A stretch of 22,924 nucleotides of DNA from the NCBI GenBank assembly GCA_021202245.1, contig JAJQDK010000061.1, forward strand, positions 1 through 22,924, read 5' to 3'. Below the pieces are notes generated by a model that did not search any database, had not been told where the DNA came from, and saw only the letters and a program-made list of their open reading frames with translations. Numbering within the stretch: the first letter of the stretch is position 1; each line of letters opens with the position of its first letter. Positions 7,499 to 14,173 of this stretch are shown here, one piece after another. The position numbers and the translations under genes are program-made. This stretch comes from Clostridiales bacterium (lineage in GTDB: Bacteria; Bacillota; Clostridia; Oscillospirales; Acutalibacteraceae).

Positions 7499-8290
7499 AT
7501 GAAATCAAAAAAGCCCTCAATTCCTTACATTATTTGGATGGTAATCTTTACGATGATACCGATTGTAATGATAGGATACACCGCCTTTACCGATGAAAAC
7601 GGCAGCTTTACAACAGAATATTTTTCCAATGCGCTGTATTACGGCGATGTGTTTGCTAAATCTCTTTGGATAGCATTTTTGTCAACGGCAATTTGCCTTT
7701 TGGTTGCCTATCCCTTGGCATATTTGATTTCAAATATGAAGGAGTCAACGCAAAACGCCGTCATAATGCTTTTGATGATTCCTATGTGGATGAACTTTTT
7801 GCTGAGGATTTACGCCTGGGTTACCCTGCTTCAGGATAACGGACCTATAGATACGGCGCTTTCGCTCCTCGGTATTCACGGTACATATATAGGCAACACC
7901 GGAGCCGTTGTTCTGGGAATGGTTTATGAATATCTGCCGTTTATGGTTCTGCCGATATACACCGTTATGTGTAAAATCGACCGCAGCCTTATCGAAGCGG
8001 CTCAGGACCTCGGCTCAAGTGGATTTTCAGTGATTAAAAAGGTTGTTTTACCGCTGAGTATGCCGGGCGTGATTTCCGGCATTACTATGGTATTTGTGCC
8101 GAGCGCAAGCACCTTTTTGGTGTCGCAGTACCTCGGAGGAACAGACGATATTATGATAGGCGATATAATCGACAAGATATTCTGGACCGACCAAAACACC
8201 GGTTCGGCAATCTCGCTGATTTTGATGGTGCTTATCTTTGTGTTCCTCATAATTATGAACCTGTTCGGCGATGAGGAGGCGATTGCATAA
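7499..8290 (+). CDS. potB: Spermidine/putrescine ABC transporter permease
   Basis: A 263-residue permease with about six membrane spans (near 9-29, 55-77, 86-106, 133-157, 187-209, 236-254). The cytoplasmic EAA loop EAAQDLGSSG (166-175), followed by KVVLPLSMPG, contacts the ATPase. The start ATG is one base after the potA stop. Its ribosome binding site (GGAGGAGGG) lies inside the potA 3' end, so translation is probably coupled. It pairs with PotC to form the channel. Confidence 0.9.
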   Translation: MKSKKPSIPYIIWMVIFTMIPIVMIGYTAFTDENGSFTTEYFSNALYYGDVFAKSLWIAFLSTAICLLVAYPLAYLISNMKESTQNAVIMLLMIPMWMNFLLRIYAWVTLLQDNGPIDTALSLLGIHGTYIGNTGAVVLGMVYEYLPFMVLPIYTVMCKIDRSLIEAAQDLGSSGFSVIKKVVLPLSMPGVISGITMVFVPSASTFLVSQYLGGTDDIMIGDIIDKIFWTDQNTGSAISLILMVLIFVFLIIMNLFGDEEAIA

Positions 8291-9096
8291 TGAAAAAGAA
8301 AAAGGGTATCGCTTCAAAAATTTATATCGCTCTCGTATTTATTTTTATGTATATGCCGATTGCCGTGCTGATATTTTATTCCTTCAACGAGGGCAAGACC
8401 ACTGTTTGGAAAGGCTTTTCGATGAAATGGTATATTGAGCTTTTCAAGGACGACAATATAATGAACGCCCTCGGAAATACTCTTATTATCGCTGTTCTCG
8501 CTTCGGTTTTCGCCACAATACTCGGCACCGCCGGCGCAGTGGGCATCAGCAATTTTAAGGGCAAAAAGCGGCTTATTATTCAAAATGTATCAAATATACC
8601 GATTATAAGCCCCGACATAGTAATGGGCGTGTCGCTTATGCTCTTGTTTACAACGCTCGGCGTTATATTTAACTTTGAAATGGGCTTTGTTACAGTGCTT
8701 ATTTCACACATCTGCTTTTGCGTTCCGTTTGTTGTTCTGAATGTAATGCCTCGTATCAAAAAAATTGACAGAAGCGTTTACGATGCCGCCCTTGACCTTG
8801 GGTGCAATCAGTGGCAGGCATTTTATAAGGTTGTTATTCACGAAATTATGCCGGGAATATTCTCCGGGCTTTTGATGAGCTTTACCTACTCTCTCGATGA
8901 TTTCATCATCACGTATTTTACAAGAGGCGCAAAGTTCCAAAACCTGTCGATTGAAATTTATTCAATGACTCACCGCAGAATTTCACCGAAAATTAACGCT
9001 CTTTCCGCTCTGCTTTTTCTTGCGATTCTTATAATTATGATTATTATAAACATCAGAAACAGGCGCGAGGAAAGGTCAAAGCTGCAAAGAGCCTGA
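8290..9096 (+). CDS. potC: Spermidine/putrescine ABC transporter permease
   Basis: A 268-residue permease whose ATG shares its first base with the potB stop (TAATG), a sign of translational coupling. GAGGAGG precedes it within potB. Hydrophobic spans lie near 11-31, 62-87, 105-125, 130-152, 188-207 and 236-254. The EAA-type loop is DAALDLGCNQ (165-174), then a basic and hydrophobic stretch ending MPG (187-189). The tail is basic (NRREERSK). It completes the transmembrane channel with PotB. Confidence 0.9.
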   Translation: MKKKKGIASKIYIALVFIFMYMPIAVLIFYSFNEGKTTVWKGFSMKWYIELFKDDNIMNALGNTLIIAVLASVFATILGTAGAVGISNFKGKKRLIIQNVSNIPIISPDIVMGVSLMLLFTTLGVIFNFEMGFVTVLISHICFCVPFVVLNVMPRIKKIDRSVYDAALDLGCNQWQAFYKVVIHEIMPGIFSGLLMSFTYSLDDFIITYFTRGAKFQNLSIEIYSMTHRRISPKINALSALLFLAILIIMIIINIRNRREERSKLQRA

Positions 9097-9147
9097 TAAT
9101 AAAAGCAGCGCAATACAAAAGCAAAAATATTTTAGGGAGATTGAGAA

Positions 9148-10218
9148 ATGAAAAAAATCATCAGCATTATCCTTGCCGCAGCTCTTGCGGCATCAATGAC
9201 AGCGGGACTTTCCGGCTGCGGAGGCAGCTATGACGGAGAGGTTAACGTCTATAACTGGGGAGAATATATCTCTAACGGCGAGGACGGCTTAATGGACATA
9301 ATCGAGGAATTTGAAAATCAGACCAATATCAAGGTGAACTACACCACCTATGAAACCAACGAGGAGCTTTACAATATGCTAAAAAACAGCAATGTAAGCT
9401 ATGATGTAATAATTCCGTCAGAATATATGATAAGCAAGCTTATTGAAGAGGATATGCTGTTGGAGCTTGATTTTGATAATATTCCCAACTATGAATATAT
9501 TATGGACCGCTTCAAAAAGCTTGACTGTGACCCCGAGGGCAAATACACCGTTTGCTATTCATGGGGAGTTACCGCAATGGTTTATGACACAACCAAGGTC
9601 AGCGAAAAGCCAACCTCATGGGAGGCGCTCTGGGATGAGGATTTAAGCGGTCAGATACTTATGTTTAACAACAGCAGGGACGCTATGGCAATTTCAATGC
9701 AGCTGTGCGGAATTAACCCCTCAAGCTGCACGACGGAGGATGTTGACACCGCTGCCGAAAAGCTCAGCGAGCAAAAGCCGCTGCTCAAAAAATATGTTAT
9801 GGATCAGGCGTTCACCGAAATGGAAACTGGTCAGGCGGCAATTGCTCCGTATTATGCCGGTGACATTATCACTATGATGGAAAACAACGAGGACCTTGAC
9901 TACGCAATGCCCGAGGACGGCGCTAACCTGTTTTATGATGCAATGTGTATTCCCACCTGCAGCAAGAACAAGGAAAATGCCGAGAAATTCATCAACTTTA
10001 TGCAGGAGCCGGAGGTTGCGGCGGCAAATTTTGAGTATCTCAACTACGCTACGCCCAATCAGAAAGCCTATGATAATTATATTGACGAGGACGCTAAAAA
10101 CAACGAGCTTATCTATCCGAGCGATGAATATCTTGACAAATGCTATGTGTTTACAAATGTATCGGATGAGGTTTACTCATATATGCAGGAGCAATTCGTA
10201 AAAATTCAGGCTGACTGA
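9148..10218 (+). CDS. potD: Spermidine/putrescine-binding lipoprotein
   Basis: A 356-residue extracytoplasmic solute-binding lipoprotein that captures polyamines for PotABC. Residues 1-24 form a lipoprotein signal with lipobox LSGC (lipidated C24). The mature protein opens with VNVYNWGEYIS, the hallmark N-terminal motif of PotD/PotF-type binding proteins. It continues with YDVIIPSEYM and later AIAPYYAGD segments typical of the two-lobe fold. GGGAG lies 8 nt before the ATG. The 51-nt gap after potC is the longest in the operon, and the terminator follows at 10247. Confidence 0.92.
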   Translation: MKKIISIILAAALAASMTAGLSGCGGSYDGEVNVYNWGEYISNGEDGLMDIIEEFENQTNIKVNYTTYETNEELYNMLKNSNVSYDVIIPSEYMISKLIEEDMLLELDFDNIPNYEYIMDRFKKLDCDPEGKYTVCYSWGVTAMVYDTTKVSEKPTSWEALWDEDLSGQILMFNNSRDAMAISMQLCGINPSSCTTEDVDTAAEKLSEQKPLLKKYVMDQAFTEMETGQAAIAPYYAGDIITMMENNEDLDYAMPEDGANLFYDAMCIPTCSKNKENAEKFINFMQEPEVAAANFEYLNYATPNQKAYDNYIDEDAKNNELIYPSDEYLDKCYVFTNVSDEVYSYMQEQFVKIQAD

Positions 10219-10246
10219 TGATTTAACCTAAATCAATTCAAATCTA

Positions 10247-10296
10247 CCGGGGCAGCGACCGCCGCAGCGGAGCTGCTCCGGTTTCGTTTAATTTTT
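10247..10296 (+). terminator. Intrinsic terminator of the pot operon
   Basis: CCGGGGCAGC (10247-10256) pairs with GCTGCTCCGG (10272-10281; one G-U), followed by a T-rich tail. Confidence 0.85.
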
Positions 10297-10335
10297 GCGA
10301 TTTTCAAGGCAAGGTAAAAATAAAAATTCTTTTAA

Positions 10336-10363
10336 TTGACAAATCCATAAAAAGTTATATAAT
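10336..10363 (+). promoter_or_regulatory. Promoter of the polysaccharide exporter genes
   Basis: Consensus TTGACA (10336-10341), 16-nt spacer, consensus TATAAT (10358-10363), about 97 nt before the TTG start. Confidence 0.75.
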
Positions 10364-10459
10364 AATACTGTTATACTACGTTATTGTACGCTTTCATATT
10401 CAAATACAGTTTTTTCGGCGATTCTTCGCAATTTTATTACAAGCAAAGGACGTGTTGGA

Positions 10460-11278
10460 TTGTTTACAATTTTCAAAGAGCATAAGGGGTTCGGCAAGCA
10501 GATTTTCCTGCTTGCGAAGGACGAGCTTATCAAAACATATAAGGGCGCGGTAATAGGTCCGTTGTGGGCTGTTGTAAAGCCTGCGTTTACTATATTTGTA
10601 TACTGGTTCGCATTTTCCATAGGCATCAAAACGATGAGAAGCGTAAGCGTAAACCTTACCGGTCCCGATACCTTTACAATAGATTTCTTTACGTTTATGC
10701 TTATTGGATTTATTCCGTGGTTTTTTATAACCGACAGCATAACTCAGGGCGCAAAAACGCTTAGAGTGAACAGGCAGTTTATAACAAAGGTTAAATTTCC
10801 CATTTCAACAATACTGACATACACCGCTCTTTCACGACTTTTTGTACATCTTCTGCTTATGGTATTTATGTATGCCTACGTACTCATTACAATAGGTCCA
10901 AGCTGGTACAATTTGCAGTTTTTCCTGTATTGTCCGATAATGTTTATTTTCTTTGTGGCGCTGTCATGGTCCACTGCGCCCATGAGCGCCTTCAGTAAGG
11001 ACTTTGAAAGCCTGATTGTATCTGTAATGTCCGGCATTTTCTGGCTTTCGGGCATTATGTATGATTCCTACAGTTTGCCTGCACCCCTTGACACTATTAT
11101 GCTGTTTAACCCGATTAACTTTTTTGTAAACGGCTACAGAAACTGCTTCCTTTATCACAGAGGATTCTACGTATATACAACCGAGCTTGTGATTTTCCTT
11201 GCGGAATTTGTCATAGTATTTGCGCTCGGCATTTTTAACTACAACAGACTCAGGAAAAAGCTTCCTGACGTACTTTAA
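10460..11278 (+). CDS. ABC-2 type polysaccharide/teichoic acid exporter permease (Wzm/TagG-like)
   Basis: A 272-residue membrane protein with the ABC-2 permease layout. An amphipathic N-terminus (FGKQIFLLAKDELIKTYKGA) leads into GPLWAVVKP, then about six hydrophobic segments near 40-58, 77-95, 114-145, 153-178, 184-204 and 242-262. The motif LFNPINFFVNGYR (215-227) is typical of Wzm/TagG permeases. The start is TTG at 10460 with AAAGGA 9 nt upstream; no in-frame ATG fits better. It is followed 15 nt later by its ATPase. The pair would export a lipid-linked cell-surface polymer, but no glycosyltransferase or polymer genes are nearby, so the substrate is unknown. Confidence 0.85.
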   Translation: MFTIFKEHKGFGKQIFLLAKDELIKTYKGAVIGPLWAVVKPAFTIFVYWFAFSIGIKTMRSVSVNLTGPDTFTIDFFTFMLIGFIPWFFITDSITQGAKTLRVNRQFITKVKFPISTILTYTALSRLFVHLLLMVFMYAYVLITIGPSWYNLQFFLYCPIMFIFFVALSWSTAPMSAFSKDFESLIVSVMSGIFWLSGIMYDSYSLPAPLDTIMLFNPINFFVNGYRNCFLYHRGFYVYTTELVIFLAEFVIVFALGIFNYNRLRKKLPDVL

Positions 11279-11293
11279 CGGGAGGGTAATTTG

Positions 11294-12058
11294 ATGGCTG
11301 AACCGATCATTACCTTTAAAAATGTAAGCAAAACCTACACTCTCTATAAAAACGACCGTGAAAGATTTAAGGCTCTTTTCATAAAGCCCAAGCACGCTAA
11401 AACCAACAAGGCGCTCAATAATGTATCGCTTTCAATCGAACGCGGCGAAGCTGTGGGCATTGTCGGAGATAACGGCGCAGGAAAATCCACTCTGCTCAAA
11501 ATGATTACCGGAGTTGCTTTTCCCGATGAGGGTGAAATTACGGTTGACGGCAAGGTTGCGGCTTTGCTTGAGCTTACGGCGGGATTTTCAATGGAAATGA
11601 CAGGCAGAGAAAATATTTATTTAAAGGGATATATTCTCGGCCTTTCAGACAGCTATATTAAGGAAATTGAGGATAAAATCATTGACTTTGCAGAGCTCGG
11701 CGATTATATTGACCAGCCTGTCAGGACTTATTCAAGCGGTATGAAAATGCGTTTGGGCTTTGCAATCAACGTAAATATTGAACCGGATGTGCTTGTTGTT
11801 GATGAAGCGCTGTCTGTAGGCGACGCAACCTTTAAGAAAAAATGCAAGAATAAAATAAAGGAAATTATTTCAACGGGAACTACGGTGCTTTACGTAAGGC
11901 AAAATGCAAGCTCTGGAAAGGATCTGTTCCTCCGTGTGATTTATCTTAAAAAGGGTACGGTAATGTTTGACGGACCCACGGACGAAACTCTGAAAATTTA
12001 CGAGGATGCAAAGGCAAAAGCAAAGAAAAATAACACAGCTTCACAGACAGGTAAATAA
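11294..12058 (+). CDS. Polysaccharide exporter ATP-binding protein (Wzt/TagH-like) lacking the H-loop histidine
   Basis: A 254-residue ATPase that partners the preceding permease. It shows Walker A GDNGAGKST (58-66), signature YSSGMKMRL (146-154), and Walker B VLVVDEALSVGD (167-178) with the Wzt/TagH-type ending. Start ATG 11294 is preferred over TTG 11291 because GGAGGG then sits 7 nt upstream. The oddity is residues 200-214, which read YVRQNASSGKDLFLR. Family members usually have VSH at the switch loop and a cysteine further on (for example KELCDR). Here Ser-His is replaced by R202-Q203 and the Cys by F212. Several non-synonymous changes cluster within about 40 nt (11897-11932). This could be functional decay, an altered catalytic cycle or sequence error. 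No extra C-terminal carbohydrate-binding domain is present. Confidence 0.82.
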   Translation: MAEPIITFKNVSKTYTLYKNDRERFKALFIKPKHAKTNKALNNVSLSIERGEAVGIVGDNGAGKSTLLKMITGVAFPDEGEITVDGKVAALLELTAGFSMEMTGRENIYLKGYILGLSDSYIKEIEDKIIDFAELGDYIDQPVRTYSSGMKMRLGFAINVNIEPDVLVVDEALSVGDATFKKKCKNKIKEIISTGTTVLYVRQNASSGKDLFLRVIYLKKGTVMFDGPTDETLKIYEDAKAKAKKNNTASQTGK

Positions 12059-12136
12059 AATTACAGTAGATTTTAAAATCTGCGACGCTTTAATGACGTA
12101 ATTTGGACAAAATATCGGCAAATTTCAAATTCCTAA

Positions 12137-12165
12137 TTGACATTTACAATAAGTTTTGATATAAT
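12137..12165 (+). promoter_or_regulatory. Promoter of tRNA-Leu(CAG)
   Basis: Perfect TTGACA (12137-12142), 17-nt spacer, perfect TATAAT (12160-12165), 46 nt before the tRNA. This is the strongest promoter in the window. Confidence 0.85.
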
Positions 12166-12211
12166 AGCTTAGTGACATCTCGGTATGCGAGGTCACAGTA
12201 AATTCAATAAT

Positions 12212-12298
12212 GCAGGTATGGCGGAATTGGCAGACGCGCATGGTTCAGGTCCATGTGAAAGCAATTTCATGCAGGTTCAAGTCCTGTTACCTGCACCA
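12212..12298 (+). tRNA. tRNA-Leu (anticodon CAG)
   Basis: An 87-nt class II tRNA with encoded CCA. The acceptor stem is GCAGGTA/TACCTGC. The anticodon arm CATGG/CCATG holds loop TTCAGGT, so the anticodon is CAG and it reads CUG. The long variable arm (TGAAA-GCAA-TTTCA) is diagnostic for Leu. The T arm is CAGG-TTCAAGT-CCTG. Its 3' end is repeated downstream at 12487, as expected of an integration site. Confidence 0.95.
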
Positions 12299-12374
12299 AT
12301 TAAAGGACAATATACCAAGGGGTATATTGTCCTTTAATTTTATAAACAAGCAAAAGGTAACAGGACTTGAAGGC
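12285..12374 (+). repeat. 90-bp direct repeat, copy 1 (tRNA-Leu 3' end, terminator, inverted T-arm)
   Basis: It runs from TGTTACCTGCACCA (tRNA acceptor end) through the terminator hairpin to GGACTTGAAGGC. It matches copy 2 at 12487-12576 at 88 of 90 positions, and both differences lie in the hairpin stem. The right part contains AGGTAACAGGACTTGAA (12355-12371), the exact reverse complement of tRNA positions 12276-12292. A duplicated tRNA 3' end is the usual scar of site-specific integration (att-like). Confidence 0.85.
12298..12339 (+). terminator. tRNA-Leu terminator hairpin (copy 1)
   Basis: A perfect 19-bp stem, 12298-12316 with 12321-12339, with an AAGG loop and a short TTAT tail. It starts on the last base of the tRNA CCA. 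An A-T pair at 12307/12330 is G-C in the second copy. Confidence 0.8.
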
Positions 12375-12384
12375 GAGCGTAAAG

Positions 12385-12407
12385 AAAACAGTCCGGTGGA
12401 CTGTTTT
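12385..12407. repeat. Palindromic hairpin between the two direct repeats
   Basis: AAAACAGTCC-GGT-GGACTGTTTT is a perfect 10-bp stem with a 3-nt loop. It could act as a bidirectional terminator or be a dispersed palindromic element. The remaining spacer to 12486 shows no ORF with a ribosome binding site. Confidence 0.55.
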
Positions 12408-12477
12408 TAGCGAACTGCGATTATGGAAGCTTTCCATTATATGTGAACCCCACAAGCGAGATGTGACATTTGACAAA

Positions 12478-13176
12478 ATGAAAGTATGTTACCTGCACCA
12501 ATTAAAGGGCAATATACCAAGGGGTATATTGCCCTTTAATTTTATAAACAAGCAAAAGGTAACAGGACTTGAAGGCAAGCTTCAGCGAGAACGGCTTGCT
12601 TATGAAGCTGTAGGCGACACCGACAGAGCAACCGCAATCAATATCAGAATTAACCGCCTGAAGCAGAAATACAAAGAATTCAGCAAAGCGGCAGGGCTGA
12701 GAGAACGCACTCAAAGAATGAATGTTGATTTTGACAATAATAATTCTGTTAAACCCGTTGCAAATTCGGACGAGAGTGGTATAATAAATACAGGAGCTAC
12801 AAGCGGTGCTTTAAATCCATACAGTAAGGCGGCTAATGAACATGCGGAAAAGTATTATGAATCAGTTCGTCATATGACGAATGATACTAAGAAGATTTCC
12901 GAAGCCACTGCAATAAGTCAAGATAAGATAGATAAAATAAAAAATCATGTATTTGTAAAAGAGCACGATTTAATAGGAGGTCACCCTCGTTTTACACCGT
13001 CTTACGATATGGCACAATCTTGGCAAAGACTGATAAGTGGCAATTTTGAAGAAAAAGACATAATTCTTTTGAAACACGAGTATGCGGAACTACGCTATAT
13101 GGAAAAGGGACTTTCCCAAAATGAAGCTCACATAAAAGCTTCAAACAGATATAATTATGCTAAATATTGTGATTAG
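12478..13176 (+). CDS. 5'-truncated MuF-type phage head protein with C-terminal toxin-like domain
   Basis: The reading frame is open from at least 12367; ATG 12478 is the first ATG but has only a weak ribosome binding site, so the start is uncertain (232 residues from here). Residues ~28-74 (KVTGLEGKL, GDTDRATA, YKEFSKAAGL) match the C-terminal coiled part of MuF-like minor head proteins of clostridial phages. The N-terminal MuF core is missing because the frame begins in the tRNA-derived repeat. After a spacer, residues ~146-232 form a separate polar domain. It contains IKNHVF (H157), EHDLIGG (H163), RFTPSYDMAQSWQRL, LLKHEYAE (H200, E201) and a later H218. I associate this with C-terminal domains of phage and LXG-type polymorphic toxins, activity unknown. 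The small gene 16 nt downstream fits an immunity gene. Probably a prophage remnant. Confidence 0.6.
   Translation: MKVCYLHQLKGNIPRGILPFNFINKQKVTGLEGKLQRERLAYEAVGDTDRATAINIRINRLKQKYKEFSKAAGLRERTQRMNVDFDNNNSVKPVANSDESGIINTGATSGALNPYSKAANEHAEKYYESVRHMTNDTKKISEATAISQDKIDKIKNHVFVKEHDLIGGHPRFTPSYDMAQSWQRLISGNFEEKDIILLKHEYAELRYMEKGLSQNEAHIKASNRYNYAKYCD
12487..12576 (+). repeat. 90-bp direct repeat, copy 2 (att-like)
   Basis: Second copy of the tRNA-Leu 3' end plus hairpin, 202 bp downstream of the first and with no complete tRNA attached. The hairpin carries G12509-C12532 where copy 1 has A-T. Its right edge joins directly to the phage-derived reading frame that continues from 12577. Confidence 0.85.
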
Positions 13177-13192
13177 TTTTGAGGTGTAATTT

Positions 13193-13435
13193 ATGGTAAA
13201 AATGTTCAATATAAAAAAGAAAAACAATACAATATCTTGCAATTATACGCCTGAAACAAGTAATGAGCAAGGTTATATTGAGGTAGATGTAGCAACACAT
13301 GAGATAAAAAAGATTGATTATTCTGCCTATGAGTACGGAAAGAAGATGTATGTTGCTCATGTTCGTTCTAAACTATCAGAGCTTTTAAATAGTAAAGGGG
13401 ATATTCCTAAAGAAGCTTTAGTAGTTTGGTATTAG
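13193..13435 (+). CDS. Small protein, probable immunity partner of the preceding toxin-like gene
   Basis: An 80-residue soluble protein starting MVKMFNIKKK, with GAGGTG 6 nt before the ATG and only 16 nt after the toxin-like gene. It has a beta-rich start (IEVDVATHEIKKIDYS) and a helical C-terminal half (YVAHVRSKLSELL), ending EALVVWY. There are no membrane segments or known catalytic motif. Position and size suit a cytoplasmic immunity protein that binds the C-terminal domain of its neighbour. This is inference from context; the sequence alone does not prove it. A terminator at 13455 closes the pair. Confidence 0.6.
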   Translation: MVKMFNIKKKNNTISCNYTPETSNEQGYIEVDVATHEIKKIDYSAYEYGKKMYVAHVRSKLSELLNSKGDIPKEALVVWY

Positions 13436-13454
13436 CAAAAGGACAAATACACAC

Positions 13455-13483
13455 AGCACGTTGAGAAATCAGCGTGCTTTTTT
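13455..13483 (+). terminator. Terminator after the toxin/immunity pair
   Basis: AGCACGTTGA (13455-13464) pairs with TCAGCGTGCT (13469-13478; one G-U) around a GAAA tetraloop, followed by T6. Confidence 0.85.
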
Positions 13484-13517
13484 AATGCTCAAAAAATAAG
13501 AAAGCGAGGAAAATTAA

Positions 13518-13688
13518 ATGTATGTACTTTTGATTTTACTTTACGTATTGTCAGCTAACGGCGTTGCGGTACCGACAGGGTGCTTTGTTGCAGCGTGGAT
13601 TATGGCAGGCATAAGGCTTATACTTCAAGTCTTTTGCGGACTTGTTAAGTTAGGCACCTTTAAAGTTACGGGAGGTGATGAAAAATGA
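13518..13688 (+). CDS. Small hydrophobic phage-like protein
   Basis: A 56-residue protein, MYVLLILLYVLSANG..., with GAGGA 7 nt before the ATG. Nearly the whole chain to about residue 47 is hydrophobic, suggesting one or two membrane segments. Its TGA overlaps the ATG of the next gene (ATGA), so the two are translationally coupled, as in compact phage modules. The family is not recognised, and a holin-like role would be speculation. Confidence 0.5.
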   Translation: MYVLLILLYVLSANGVAVPTGCFVAAWIMAGIRLILQVFCGLVKLGTFKVTGGDEK

Positions 13689-13885
13689 AAGTAAAGGTAA
13701 TTAAGCCCTTTAACGACTTGCAGAATGATTTTAAGCTCCGCAAGGTCGGTGAAGAGTTTGAAGTAAGCAAGGACAGAGCAAGCGAGCTTGAAAGCAAGGG
13801 CTTTGTTACGGCGGTTGCAGAAGAAAAGACAACCGCAAAGGCAAAGAGTGCAAAAGCAAAGGCAAAAACGGCATTTTTGCAATAA
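13685..13885 (+). CDS. Small phage structural-module-type protein
   Basis: A 66-residue protein with a perfect GGGAGGTGAT 5 nt before the ATG. The first 40 residues (VKVIKPFNDLQND, LRKVGEEFEVS, RASELESKGFV) match the small conserved protein often found near capsid and connector genes in clostridial siphophages. The tail is Lys/Ala-rich and low-complexity (TTAKAKSAKAKAK), ending against the tRNA-Leu terminator. It is likely a leftover of a prophage head module; the capsid genes normally nearby are absent. Confidence 0.6.
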   Translation: MKVKVIKPFNDLQNDFKLRKVGEEFEVSKDRASELESKGFVTAVAEEKTTAKAKSAKAKAKTAFLQ

Positions 13886-13909
13886 AAAAGCACCCACTTT
13901 TGTGAGTGC
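13884..13909 (-). terminator. Terminator of tRNA-Leu(CAA)
   Basis: On the minus strand GCACTCAC pairs with GTGGGTGC around AAAA, followed by T6. It may also stop transcription arriving from the phage-like genes on the plus strand. Confidence 0.8.
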
Positions 13910-13914
13910 AAATT

Positions 13915-14001
13915 TGGTGCCGGTGGTGGGACTCGAACCCACACGCCATTGCTGACAACAGATTTTGAGTCTGTCTCGTCTGCCAATTCCGACACACCGG
14001 C
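13915..14001 (-). tRNA. tRNA-Leu (anticodon CAA)
   Basis: An 87-nt class II tRNA with encoded CCA, read on the minus strand. The acceptor stem is GCCGGTG/CACCGGC. The anticodon arm ACAGA/TCTGT holds loop CTCAAAA, so the anticodon is CAA and it reads UUG. A long variable arm and a T arm with loop TTCGAGT are present. It faces the tRNA-Leu(CAG) gene, with the phage remnant between them. Confidence 0.95.
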
Positions 14002-14014
14002 AAATACATTTGTA

Positions 14015-14043
14015 ATTATACATTATCATTTTGTAAAAATCAA
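14015..14043 (-). promoter_or_regulatory. Promoter of tRNA-Leu(CAA)
   Basis: On the minus strand TTGATT (14038-14043), 17-nt spacer, TATAAT (14015-14020), 13 nt before the tRNA. Confidence 0.7.
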
Positions 14044-14173
14044 GTGTAAAATTGATTATTTGTTTATTTTTTAAAAAAAGTGAATTTTCCGCAATGCTTT
14101 GCAAGCCAATTTATCCCTTGTGAGCATTTCGTTTAAAAAAATTTAAAAAATATTTTTTATAATTCTTATAGAG

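Noticed and set aside
12065..12095. Palindrome AGATTTTAAAATCT as terminator of the exporter genes
   Set aside because: It has no loop and no following T-run. It may be chance in AT-rich DNA, and I see no clear terminator for this unit.
12210..12410. Open frame running through tRNA-Leu(CAG) and its terminator
   Set aside because: It translates a tRNA and a hairpin, has no ribosome binding site, and ends in the palindrome at 12385-12407.
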